Positions 52,571-59,268 of a stretch of DNA of 64,000 bases are shown one piece after another. Below the pieces are notes generated by a model. The model did no database searches, had not been told where the DNA came from, and saw only the letters and a list, made by a program, of their open reading frames with translations. The stretch's first letter is position 1, and each line of letters begins with the position of its first letter. The translations under genes and the position numbers were made by a program. This stretch comes from Sulfitobacter sp. BSw21498 (GTDB taxonomy: Bacteria > Pseudomonadota > Alphaproteobacteria > Rhodobacterales > Rhodobacteraceae). The stretch lies in NCBI RefSeq assembly GCF_006064855.1, contig NZ_CP040753.1:2836001-2900000 (forward strand), in the 5' to 3' direction.

Positions 52571-53587
52571 TTATTCCCAGCCAACCGCATTAAAGATTTT
52601 CTGTGCCGCCGGAATGTTCTTGGCCACTTCCGAGAGGTTGACCTCGTCTGCTTTGAATTCGCCGAGCTTGGCAACCGACTCTGCCAGTTCCACACCCTGA
52701 ACGGCGGGGTATTCGTCGTTACCCGCAGAGAAGTAGGACTGTGCGCTGTCGGAGGACAGGTACTCGAGGAATTTGACCGCGTTGTCACGGTTTGGCGCAT
52801 TGGCTGCAACACCGGCACCGGACAGGTTCATGTGTGCGCCGTTGCCTTCTTGGTCAGGGAAAACCACGTCGATTTTATCAATATCAGCGCTGAGCCCGTC
52901 CACGTCGGTACGGATCGCGCGGGCAAAGTAATAGGAGTTCGAGACAGAGATTTCGCATTCGCCCGAAACCAGACCGCGCAGCTGGTCGGTGTCACCGCCC
53001 TGTGGTGCGCGTGCCATGTTGTTCACAACGCCCTGCGCCCATTCGGTGGCTTTTTCTTCGCCGTGGTGCGTAACCAAAGCCGCCAGCAGCGTCTGGTTGT
53101 AAGAATTGGTAGAGGAACGGATGCATACCTGACCCTCGTAGGCCGGGTCGGCGAGGTCCAGATAGGTTTGCGGTGGGTTGTCTACGGCATCCTTGCTGTA
53201 AAAAATGATCCGCGCGCGCTGCGAAAAGCCGAACCATTCGTTGTCGGCGTCTTGCAGATTGCCTGGGATACGCTCTTCGAGGATGTCGCTGTCAACAGAT
53301 TGCAGCAGGCCCATTTCCTTGGCGCGGCTCAGGCGGCTCGTATCGACGGTGATCAGTACGTCCGCAGGAGAGTTCGCGCCCTCGGCAGCCACACGGGCCA
53401 GCAGCTCGTCTGCTTTGCCTTCGATGCGGTTAATAGTGATGCCGGTTTGCTCGGTAAAGTCCGAATACAGACGCTCGTCAGTGTCGTAGTGACGTGCAGA
53501 ATAGAGGTTCAGCTGACCTTCTGCAAAAGCGGGTAGGGCAACCGTTGCCAACAAGGCAGCCGTGAACGTGGTTTTCGTAAAAGTCAT
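52571..53587 (-). CDS. iron(III) ABC transporter substrate-binding protein (FbpA/FutA family)
   Basis: 338 aa from the ATG after GGAGGT; the frame upstream is non-coding. Signal peptide MTFTKTTFTAALLATVALPAFA. The mature start EGQLNLYSARHYDTDERLYSDFTEQTGI and the C-terminal DEYPAVQGVELAE are typical of ferric-binding proteins. Likely iron ligands are the Tyr pair in SNSYYFARAI and Tyr of LYSARHYDTD. The permease is convergent on the other strand, so the two parts have separate promoters. Its upstream region holds a TCAAG-N5-CTTGA palindrome. Confidence 0.93.
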   Translation of the reverse strand: MTFTKTTFTAALLATVALPAFAEGQLNLYSARHYDTDERLYSDFTEQTGITINRIEGKADELLARVAAEGANSPADVLITVDTSRLSRAKEMGLLQSVDSDILEERIPGNLQDADNEWFGFSQRARIIFYSKDAVDNPPQTYLDLADPAYEGQVCIRSSTNSYNQTLLAALVTHHGEEKATEWAQGVVNNMARAPQGGDTDQLRGLVSGECEISVSNSYYFARAIRTDVDGLSADIDKIDVVFPDQEGNGAHMNLSGAGVAANAPNRDNAVKFLEYLSSDSAQSYFSAGNDEYPAVQGVELAESVAKLGEFKADEVNLSEVAKNIPAAQKIFNAVGWE

Positions 53588-53645
53588 GAGGTGACCTCCA
53601 TCTGTGTAAAACTTATAAAAAGAGTAAGAAACAGATTTGAGGTCA

Positions 53646-53668
53646 GACATCAAGGAATACTTGACTGT
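53646..53668 (-). promoter_or_regulatory. palindrome upstream of the iron-binding protein gene
   Basis: TCAAG (53650-53654) and CTTGA (53660-53664) form a perfect inverted repeat around 5 nt, about 63 nt before the ATG in an A+T-rich region with several TATAA-like boxes. It differs from the palindrome before the permease gene, so the two promoters may answer to different regulators. Role is inferred from position. Confidence 0.4.
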
Positions 53669-53671
53669 ATT

Positions 53672-53711
53672 TATAAGATAAGCGTCTCGCCGCACAGGGA
53701 CGGCAAGACGC
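53672..53711 (-). terminator. terminator of the yghU gene
   Basis: An 11-bp stem with one wobble (53682-53692 / 53701-53711, 8-nt loop) follows the yghU stop by a few bases on the reverse strand. It is followed by a T-rich stretch. It separates yghU from the iron-binding protein promoter. Confidence 0.6.
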
Positions 53712-53717
53712 AGTCGT

Positions 53718-54584
53718 TTAGCCGTCGATTTTGTCTTGGGTTTTGGTGTCGAAATCGCTGGCGTCGTGACGTTCGTGCAGCTGCATTTCGGGTTCACCGA
53801 AGGGACGGTTGACCATACGGCCACGCGTCACCGCGGGCCGCGCATCGATTTTCTTGGCCCATTTCATCAGGTTTTCATACGAGTCGACGTTCAGGAATTC
53901 AGCCGCATCATAAAGCCGCCCCAGAACCAGCTGACCATACCAAGCCCAGATCGCCATATCCGCAATCGAATACTCGCCCGCCATATATTCGTTATCGGCC
54001 AGATGCCGGTCCAACACGTCCAGCTGACGCTTGGTTTCCATCGCGAAGCGGTCGATGCAGTATTTAATCTTGACCGGCGCATAGGCGTAGAAGTGGCCAA
54101 AGCCGCCGCCCAGATAGGGTGCACTGCCCATCTGCCAGAACAGCCAGGACATACATTCGGTGCGTTGGCTTGGGTCTTTGGGGATGAATTCGCCGAACTT
54201 CTCGGCCAGATGCAGCATGATCGAACCGGATTCGAACAAGCGCTGTGGCGCATCGCCGGACCGGTCCATCATCGCGGGGATTTTAGAGTTCGGGTTGATC
54301 TCGACAAAGCCGGACCCGAATTGGTCGCCTTCGCCGATGTTGATCAACCAAGCGTCATATTCGGCGCCTTTGTGGCCCGCAGCCAGCAGTTCTTCCAGCA
54401 GCACGGTGACTTTGACACCATTGGGGGTCGCGAGGGAGTAAAGCTGATAGGGGTGTTCGCCGACTGGCAGCTCTTTATCCGCGGTCGGGCCTGCGACGGG
54501 GCGGTTGATGTTGGCGAATTTACCGCCGTTGCCGGGTTCCCACTCCCATACGGCGGGTGGGGTATAGTCGGGCAGATCGGTCAT
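53718..54584 (-). CDS. yghU: glutathione-dependent disulfide-bond oxidoreductase (YghU-like)
   Basis: 288 aa, the usual length. N-terminal DYTPPAVWEWEPGNGGKFANINRPVAGPTADKELPVGEHPYQLYSLATPNGVKV is the YghU/Nu-class signature with the catalytic Thr-Pro-Asn. NPNSKIPAMMD holds the cis-Pro and FESGSIMLHLAEKFGEFIP the glutathione contacts; FWQMGSAPYLGGGFGHFYAYAP is the second conserved block. It reduces disulfides with two bound glutathiones. GAAAGGG precedes the ATG. A 10-bp inverted repeat overlaps its promoter region. Confidence 0.94.
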   Translation of the reverse strand: MTDLPDYTPPAVWEWEPGNGGKFANINRPVAGPTADKELPVGEHPYQLYSLATPNGVKVTVLLEELLAAGHKGAEYDAWLINIGEGDQFGSGFVEINPNSKIPAMMDRSGDAPQRLFESGSIMLHLAEKFGEFIPKDPSQRTECMSWLFWQMGSAPYLGGGFGHFYAYAPVKIKYCIDRFAMETKRQLDVLDRHLADNEYMAGEYSIADMAIWAWYGQLVLGRLYDAAEFLNVDSYENLMKWAKKIDARPAVTRGRMVNRPFGEPEMQLHERHDASDFDTKTQDKIDG

Positions 54585-54597
54585 GAGATCCCTTTCA

Positions 54598-54624
54598 GTT
54601 CATCTTTTGAAGTTAAAGATGAAC
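54598..54624 (-). promoter_or_regulatory. perfect 10-bp inverted repeat operator before yghU
   Basis: GTTCATCTTT (54598-54607) and AAAGATGAAC (54615-54624) are exact complements around 7 nt, centred 27 nt before the yghU ATG. The position overlaps the expected transcript start. The size and AAAGATGAAC half-site fit a MarR- or HxlR-type redox or electrophile-responsive repressor. No such regulator gene is in the window. Confidence 0.55.
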
Positions 54625-54712
54625 CTAGGGGGTATTGGGGGGATCGCAAGGGGCCAGCCGCGAATGGCCGGGGTGCCGGCGCAGGGCGTGGCATGTTTCA
54701 TCAGCCCAAACG

Positions 54713-54742
54713 AAAAAAGCCGCCCCCGAAGGAGCGGCTTTT
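54713..54742 (-). terminator. rho-independent terminator of rpmJ
   Basis: On the reverse strand AAAAGCCGC pairs with GCGGCTTTT around three further pairs and a TTCG tetraloop, then a T run follows. It lies 20 nt after the rpmJ stop. Confidence 0.85.
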
Positions 54743-54761
54743 AATCAAATGCGCGCGAAGC

Positions 54762-54887
54762 TTAACCCTGACGGGCTTTGAAACGGCGCTGCGTTTTGTT
54801 GATTACGTAAACGCGGCCTTTGCGACGCACAACGCGGCAGTCACGATGCCGATTCTTGAGCGAGCGGAGCGAATTGCGAACCTTCAT
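54762..54887 (-). CDS. rpmJ: 50S ribosomal protein L36
   Basis: 41 aa, too short for usual length cut-offs. The reverse-strand translation is [20 protein letters not shown], then [21 protein letters not shown]. This is the L36 variant typical of Alphaproteobacteria (YkgO-like, with an insertion and with the zinc cysteines reduced to one). GGAGAAAG precedes the ATG. It lies directly after tRNA-Val on the same strand, and has its own terminator. Confidence 0.95.
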   Translation of the reverse strand: MKVRNSLRSLKNRHRDCRVVRRKGRVYVINKTQRRFKARQG

Positions 54888-54934
54888 GGTCTTTCTCCTG
54901 TGTCGTGGCGCGGGCCAGCGCCGGGTTGCGGGCA

Positions 54935-54952
54935 GCTCAGCGAATGCTGAGC
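54935..54952 (-). other. hairpin between tRNA-Val and rpmJ
   Basis: GCTCAGC and GCTGAGC form a 7-bp stem with a 4-nt loop, 12 nt past the tRNA 3' end. It has no T run. It may be a processing site that frees the tRNA from a tRNA-rpmJ transcript. Confidence 0.4.
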
Positions 54953-54963
54953 CATGAATTAGG

Positions 54964-55038
54964 TGGTGGGCGATACTGGGATCGAACCAGTGACCCCTTC
55001 GATGTCAACGAAGTGCTCTACCGCTGAGCTAATCACCC
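54964..55038 (-). tRNA. tRNA-Val (anticodon GAC)
   Basis: The reverse strand folds into a full cloverleaf of 75 nt including an encoded CCA. The acceptor stem is GGGTGAT/ATCGCCC with one G-T pair. The D arm is GCTC-AGCGGTA-GAGC, the anticodon arm CTTCG-TTGACAT-CGAAG reads GAC for valine GUC/GUU codons, and the T arm is ACTGG-TTCGATC-CCAGT. A clean promoter precedes it at 55106-55134. Confidence 0.96.
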
Positions 55039-55105
55039 CCTATGTAGCACAAAATTTGCACCCCGAACCAAATCAGGGCACGAAATATCTGCACCAGTAG
55101 CGGGG

Positions 55106-55134
55106 TCTATAAATAGAGTCGCAGGCATGATCAA
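55106..55134 (-). promoter_or_regulatory. promoter of tRNA-Val
   Basis: On the reverse strand TTGATC and TATAGA are separated by 17 nt. The predicted transcript start is about 60 nt before the mature tRNA 5' end, a normal length for a tRNA leader removed by RNase P. Confidence 0.6.
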
Positions 55135-55188
55135 GGGGTTTTGGCTTTGTAAAAACATGCGCTATGTTCATTTTTGAAAGGTGCAACA

Positions 55189-56049
55189 ATGCCACACATC
55201 GCCTACGAAGTCGTTCGCCCTGATCAAGCCCATTCCTGCACGGTGTTCGCGTCGCCCCATTCGGGTCGGAATTACAGCTTTTCCTTTCTGCGGTCCACAG
55301 TGTTGGACGGGCATAGCATCCGCTCGTCAGAGGACGCGTTCGTTGATCTTTTGTTCAAATCCGCCCCCCATTTCGGGGCTCCATTTCTGATGGCGGGTGC
55401 CCCGCGTGCGTTCCTTGATCTGAACCGGTCGCGAGACGAGCTGGACCCCGCCTTGATCGAAGGGGTGCGTCGGCAGGCGCATAACCCGCGGGTGGCCTCG
55501 GGTTTGGGGGTTATCCCGCGCGTTGTGGCGAATGGGCGGTCGATTTATCAGGGCAAATTGACGCTCGACGAAGCCCGAGAGCGAATCGCGGCGTATTGGG
55601 TGCCGTATCACGATATGCTGCAAAGCCTGCTGAATGACGCCCGTGCCGATCACGGGCAGGCGATTCTCGTGGATTGCCATTCCATGCCGCATGAGGCGAT
55701 GGAAGGGGTCGCGCGGATGGGGCTCAAGCGGCCCGATGTTGTGTTAGGCGACCGTTTTGGTGCGGCTGCCGGCAACGATGTCGTTGATCAAATCGAAGCC
55801 GCTTTTTCGAGCGCGGGTTTTACCGTCACACGAAACACGCCTTTTGCGGGGGCATATATCACGCAGGCTTATGGCCGCCCGGCGCGGGGGCAGCACGCGG
55901 TACAGGTCGAATTGGACCGATCCCTGTATATGAACGAATCATTGGTGCGTCCCAATGGCGATTTCGAGGATGTCCAAAAAGCGCTGAGCGGCGTTGTTGC
56001 TGAAATCGCGCGTATCCGGCCTGAAAGCCTGGCGCTCGCGGCGGAATAA
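55189..56049 (+). CDS. N-formylglutamate amidohydrolase family protein
   Basis: 286 aa. The ATG follows AAAGG at 8 nt; a TTG at 55174 is the longer option. Family markers are TVFASPHSGRNYSFSFL, SSEDAFVDLLFKSAPHFGAPFLMAGAPRAFLDLNRSRDELDP, ILVDCHSMPH with a metal His, VVLGDRFGAAAG and NTPFAGAYITQAYGRPARGQHAVQVELDRSLYM. It would hydrolyse N-formylglutamate (or another N-acyl amino acid) to formate and the amino acid. No other histidine-utilisation gene is near. Confidence 0.92.
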   Translation: MPHIAYEVVRPDQAHSCTVFASPHSGRNYSFSFLRSTVLDGHSIRSSEDAFVDLLFKSAPHFGAPFLMAGAPRAFLDLNRSRDELDPALIEGVRRQAHNPRVASGLGVIPRVVANGRSIYQGKLTLDEARERIAAYWVPYHDMLQSLLNDARADHGQAILVDCHSMPHEAMEGVARMGLKRPDVVLGDRFGAAAGNDVVDQIEAAFSSAGFTVTRNTPFAGAYITQAYGRPARGQHAVQVELDRSLYMNESLVRPNGDFEDVQKALSGVVAEIARIRPESLALAAE

Positions 56050-57303
56050 TCAGCGCAGCGCGCGCCCTTTGACGATGGCCTTGTCCCCGAACCGGTTGCG
56101 GATGGCATCGGTCGCCCGTTCGGCCCGACCACGCCGCACGGCATCGGGGTCCAGCAGATCACCCGCCGTGTCGGCCCCATCAGCGGCGCTAAGATCGGAA
56201 ATGCCACATCCCAGAAGTCGGAACGGCCCCGGCTCGCCCAGCTGATCAAACAGCCCGCTTGCAGTGCGGTAGATGCGGTCGGCCAGCTGAGTGGGGTCAT
56301 ACAAAGACACCCGCCGGGTAATCAGCGAAAAATCGGCACGCTTCAGCTTGAGAACAACAACGCGCCCCGCAAGCTCTTTGGCCTTTGCGCGGTCCGCCAC
56401 TTTTTGCGCCATGCGCCACAGGTGACCGTCCAGCAGTTCGGGGTCCGAGGTGTCCTCGTTAAAGGTGGTTTCGTTGCTAATGGATTTCATCGGTTCGTGC
56501 GCGGAAACGCGACGGTTGTCCTGGCCTCGGGCCAGATGCCAGAGGCGGTCGCCCATGTTGCCGAAACGAGCAATCAGATCGGTCCGTTCCCACCGCAGCA
56601 GGTCAGCAAAGGTGCGTATGCCCGCCTTGTTCAGCGCCCCTAGGGTGGCAGCGCCCACGCCCCAGATCATGCTCACCGGTTTGTCGGTCAGAAATGTCTG
56701 CGTTTCCCCTTTGCCGATGACCGAAAACCCGTGTGGCTTATCTAGATCAGAGGCGACCTTGGCCAGAAACTTGTTGTGCGACAGCCCGATAGAGCCGGTC
56801 AGCCCCAGCTCTTGCTTCATCCGGCGCACCAACCGCGCGAGCATCACCGCAGGGGGCGCGCCGTGCAGCTTGGTCGTGCCGGTCATGTCCAGAAATGCCT
56901 CGTCCAGTGACAGCGGTTGCAGGGCGGGCGTGAGCTCTTCCATCAAGGCGCGGATCGCACGGGAGGCTTCGACATAGGCGTCCATGCGGGGCTTGATGAT
57001 GACCGCTTCGGGGCAGAGCTTGAGCGCCTGAAACATCGGCATGGCGGATCGAACCCCTTTGACCCGTGCGATATAGCAAGCGGTCGATACCACGCCGCGC
57101 CGCCCGCCGCCGATGATTACGGGTTTACCGTTCAGTGCGGGGTTGTCTCGTTTTTCCACCGACGCATAAAAAGCATCGCAATCCATATGGGCAATGGAGA
57201 GGTCAAATAATTCGGGATGCGACGTGATGCGCGGGCTGCCGCAGGCAGAGCACCGGCGGGCAGGCGTGATTTCGGACAGGCAGTCACGGCAGAGTGCGGG
57301 CAT
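56050..57303 (-). CDS. dinB: DNA polymerase IV (Y family)
   Basis: 417 aa. An N-terminal extension of about 35 residues (ALCRDCLSEITPARRCSACGSPRI) holds two CxxC pairs, probably a zinc ribbon, which E. coli DinB lacks. The Y-family core shows HMDCDAFYASVEKRDNPALNGKPVIIGG, STACYIARVKGVRSAMP and the catalytic SLDEAFLDMTG. The little-finger region ends in KLKRADFSLITRRVSLYDPTQLADRIYR. It does error-prone lesion bypass. No GTTC-N7-GTTC LexA box of the alphaproteobacterial type is visible just upstream. Its stop touches that of the convergent upstream gene. Confidence 0.94.
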   Translation of the reverse strand: MPALCRDCLSEITPARRCSACGSPRITSHPELFDLSIAHMDCDAFYASVEKRDNPALNGKPVIIGGGRRGVVSTACYIARVKGVRSAMPMFQALKLCPEAVIIKPRMDAYVEASRAIRALMEELTPALQPLSLDEAFLDMTGTTKLHGAPPAVMLARLVRRMKQELGLTGSIGLSHNKFLAKVASDLDKPHGFSVIGKGETQTFLTDKPVSMIWGVGAATLGALNKAGIRTFADLLRWERTDLIARFGNMGDRLWHLARGQDNRRVSAHEPMKSISNETTFNEDTSDPELLDGHLWRMAQKVADRAKAKELAGRVVVLKLKRADFSLITRRVSLYDPTQLADRIYRTASGLFDQLGEPGPFRLLGCGISDLSAADGADTAGDLLDPDAVRRGRAERATDAIRNRFGDKAIVKGRALR

Positions 57304-57628
57304 GGCGAATAAATGGGGTTAAGGGAAGGTTAAGGCAAGTCTATTCGATTGCGTGCCGTTGCGCCATGGGCAGGCGCGTCGCGATCATTTCGCGGCTGGG
57401 TGCAAAATTTAGACTGGGAAAAGAAAGACCCCCGCCTAAAGCGGGGGGAGGTGACGAACTTCAGGAAGAACCAGTTCGTCGGGGAGTATCACCAAAGTAA
57501 GGTTGCCATATGAATGTCATAAAACATACACGCAACTGCGCTTGATCGGTAGCCAGTTTGGGTTTGTTACCGATTTATCACATAGGCCAAGCACGCTATT
57601 AAACGGGTTTGATGCCATTTGGGGGTGA
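57304..57628. other. 325-bp intergenic region between dinB and pyrF
   Basis: No protein gene is evident. It holds two adjacent hairpins (57429-57447 and 57453-57480). On the reverse strand the second one read is followed by a T-rich tract, giving a candidate small RNA (listed separately). The remaining sequence, 57490-57620, is A+T richer and could carry a promoter. Confidence 0.6.
57418..57500 (-). ncRNA. candidate small RNA with anti-Shine-Dalgarno loop
   Basis: Reading the reverse strand: GACGAACT pairs with AGTTCGTC (57480-57473 / 57460-57453) around a 12-nt pyrimidine-rich loop GGTTCTTCCTGA. ACCTCC follows, then CCCCCGC pairs with GCGGGGG (loop TTTAG), and TCTTTCTTTT ends it. The last part is a good intrinsic terminator. 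The TTCTTCC loop and ACCTCC could bind ribosome sites of target mRNAs, as described for C/U-rich-loop sRNAs of Alphaproteobacteria. A promoter candidate is TTGCGT with CATATG 17 nt downstream near 57515-57550. It could also be just a pyrF terminator. Confidence 0.45.
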
Positions 57629-58318
57629 TTAGGGCAGCTCTGCCAGGACCGCGCGGGCGGCGGCTGCGGGGTCTTCGGCTTGCCAGATCGGGCGGCCGAC
57701 GACGATATGATCCGCGCCATCCTTGATAGCTTGGCCCGGCGTCGCGACCCGTTTTTGATCGCCAAGAGCCGCACCGGTCGGGCGCACGCCGGGGGTTACG
57801 ATCAGCTTGCCTTTTGCCTCTGGCAGGGCGCGGATCAGCGCGGCTTCTTGAGGGGAAGCGATGACCCCGTGGGCGCCTGCATCCAGTGCACGACCGGCCC
57901 GGGTTTGTACCAGATCGGGAATGTCGCCCGCCTGGATCATAGCGGCGTCCAGATCGTTCCGGTCCAGCGACGTCAGAATTGTCACTGCGAGAATTTTGGT
58001 GCGCGAACCCGCGGCACCCTGCATCGCGGCGCGCACCACGTGGGGGTCGCCGTGAACAGTCAGGAAATCAAGATCAAACTGCGCAAGACCCCGTACCGCT
58101 GCTTCGACGGTCGCGCTGATGTCAAAAAGTTTCATATCCAGAAAAATGCGTTTGCCATGCTCTTGGATGAGCTCATTTGCCAGCGCCATGCCGCCGCCTG
58201 TCAGCATTCCCAATCCGATTTTGTAAAAGCTCACCGTATCGCCAAGCTTTTTCGCGAGCTCAAGGCCGGCAACAGCATGGGGAACATCAAGGGCGACGAT
58301 CAGGCGGTCATCTGACAT
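57629..58318 (-). CDS. pyrF: orotidine 5'-phosphate decarboxylase
   Basis: 229 aa from MSDDRLIVALDVP; upstream codons in the frame have no ribosome site. The TIM barrel has FYKIGLGMLTGGGM, the catalytic tetrad in RIFLDMKLFDISATVEAAV (D-x-K-x-x-D), FLTVHGDPHVVRAAM, VTPGVRPTGAALGDQKRVATPGQAIKDGADHIVVGRPI. It makes UMP from OMP, the last step of de novo pyrimidine synthesis. Length is standard. A conserved orphan gene lies upstream on the same strand, behind its own terminator. Confidence 0.96.
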   Translation of the reverse strand: MSDDRLIVALDVPHAVAGLELAKKLGDTVSFYKIGLGMLTGGGMALANELIQEHGKRIFLDMKLFDISATVEAAVRGLAQFDLDFLTVHGDPHVVRAAMQGAAGSRTKILAVTILTSLDRNDLDAAMIQAGDIPDLVQTRAGRALDAGAHGVIASPQEAALIRALPEAKGKLIVTPGVRPTGAALGDQKRVATPGQAIKDGADHIVVGRPIWQAEDPAAAARAVLAELP

Positions 58319-58411
58319 GGGGCGGGCTCCGATAGTAGTGAAATTGGACAAACGCCGGAGGCTTACGGCGTTCATACTCTCGTGTCTACGCAAACACCTC
58401 GCGACGGGCAC

Positions 58412-58444
58412 AAAAAAACCCGGGCAGCACAAGGGCTGTCCGGG
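58412..58444 (-). terminator. rho-independent terminator of the 104-aa orphan gene
   Basis: On the reverse strand CCCGGACAGC pairs with GCTGCCCGGG (one wobble, 6-nt loop), followed by seven T. It ends transcription from the orphan gene before pyrF. Confidence 0.85.
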
Positions 58445-58538
58445 CAAGTGTCAGAGACGTGCAGGCAGGCAGAAGTCTCTGGATCGGGCGGGACATGCGC
58501 CGGGACGGGCGCACAGGCAGTTCCGCCGAAACTGAAAA

Positions 58539-58853
58539 TCAAGCGGCGCGGTGGCCGTTGAGCTTTGCAACAGATTGCAACCAAGCCTTGGGGTCGAACC
58601 GTGGGCGACCGCTGCGGGGCGATGGTTTGATGCTGCGAAATTCCGAATGCATGCCGCCGCGGCCCAAGTGTCGACGTTCTGCCTGTTTGGTCAGTCCTTC
58701 GGCGGCTTGATCAAATGACATTGTCATCGGCGCATTGATTGCGCAGGCATATCTGCGGGAGCGATCGCCATCATGAACAGTAACCAGTGCCTCGAAGCAT
58801 TGCTCTGTCGCATTATATATAACGTCGTTCATCTGGATTTGGCGCGTCTGCAT
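58539..58853 (-). CDS. conserved hypothetical protein, 104 aa
   Basis: The ATG follows GAGGT by 7 nt, and the gene ends in a strong terminator, so it is a real single-gene unit. The N-terminal half (DVIYNATEQCFEALVTVHDGDRSRRYACAI) looks like a small beta fold with two cysteines; the middle MSFDQAAEGLTKQAERRHLGRGG is helical and basic; the C-terminal KPSPRSGRPRFDPKAWLQSVAKL is rich in Arg/Pro. I recognise no family, though similar orphans sit beside pyrF in related genomes. A nucleic-acid or ribosome partner is possible from the basic charge. Confidence 0.75.
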   Translation of the reverse strand: MQTRQIQMNDVIYNATEQCFEALVTVHDGDRSRRYACAINAPMTMSFDQAAEGLTKQAERRHLGRGGMHSEFRSIKPSPRSGRPRFDPKAWLQSVAKLNGHRAA

Positions 58854-59268
58854 GTTCGTACCTCAAAACTTGTTGTACTGATTAAACTTGGCTTGATCGG
58901 CTTTGTCATTCTCTGCCGGTACAACGTGGGTGTGACTAAAAAGTTCCATCTATTGTCGCTACCCTTGTGGATAAATGTAAATTTTCCCTTAAAAACAGTC
59001 AATTAACTTTTATTTGATTGCCTATTGCTATAAGCGGAATTTTGCGAAACTGTAATTTTTACAGCGAATCCAATGACTTCGCGGTGTGATTAAATTTCAT
59101 CATCCGTTCAAATATTGGCTTGATACGCATTTTTTTGTTGACGTATTTGTGAGCGCCTTCTCTTGAAGCCGCCCCTGCCTGTCCCCAAATCCTAGTACGA
59201 GGATCACATAATGACGCGCTGCCAAGCAGGCGTCGCACCCGTGGTCGCTTTGAGAAAAGGAGAAGCTC
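58854..59268. other. 415-bp A+T-rich divergent region before clpB
   Basis: No gene is convincing here. The left 190 bp is much richer in A+T than its surroundings and must hold the orphan-gene promoter on the reverse strand. The right part has a sigma-32 promoter (59162-59190) and the clpB leader with an AAAAGGAG ribosome site at 59254-59261. Confidence 0.6.
59162..59190 (+). promoter_or_regulatory. sigma-32 (RpoH) heat-shock promoter of clpB
   Basis: CTTGAA (59162-59167) and CCCCAAAT (59183-59190) are 15 nt apart, a near-consensus RpoH promoter. The predicted start near 59197 gives a leader of about 70 nt before clpB. Confidence 0.8.

Noticed and set aside
57304..57360. LexA box before dinB
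   Set aside because: No GTTC-N7-GTTC sequence is present in the upstream bases.
58773..59006. 77-codon plus-strand frame in the region before clpB
   Set aside because: It overlaps the start of the orphan gene, has no ribosome site and lies in A+T-rich promoter DNA.
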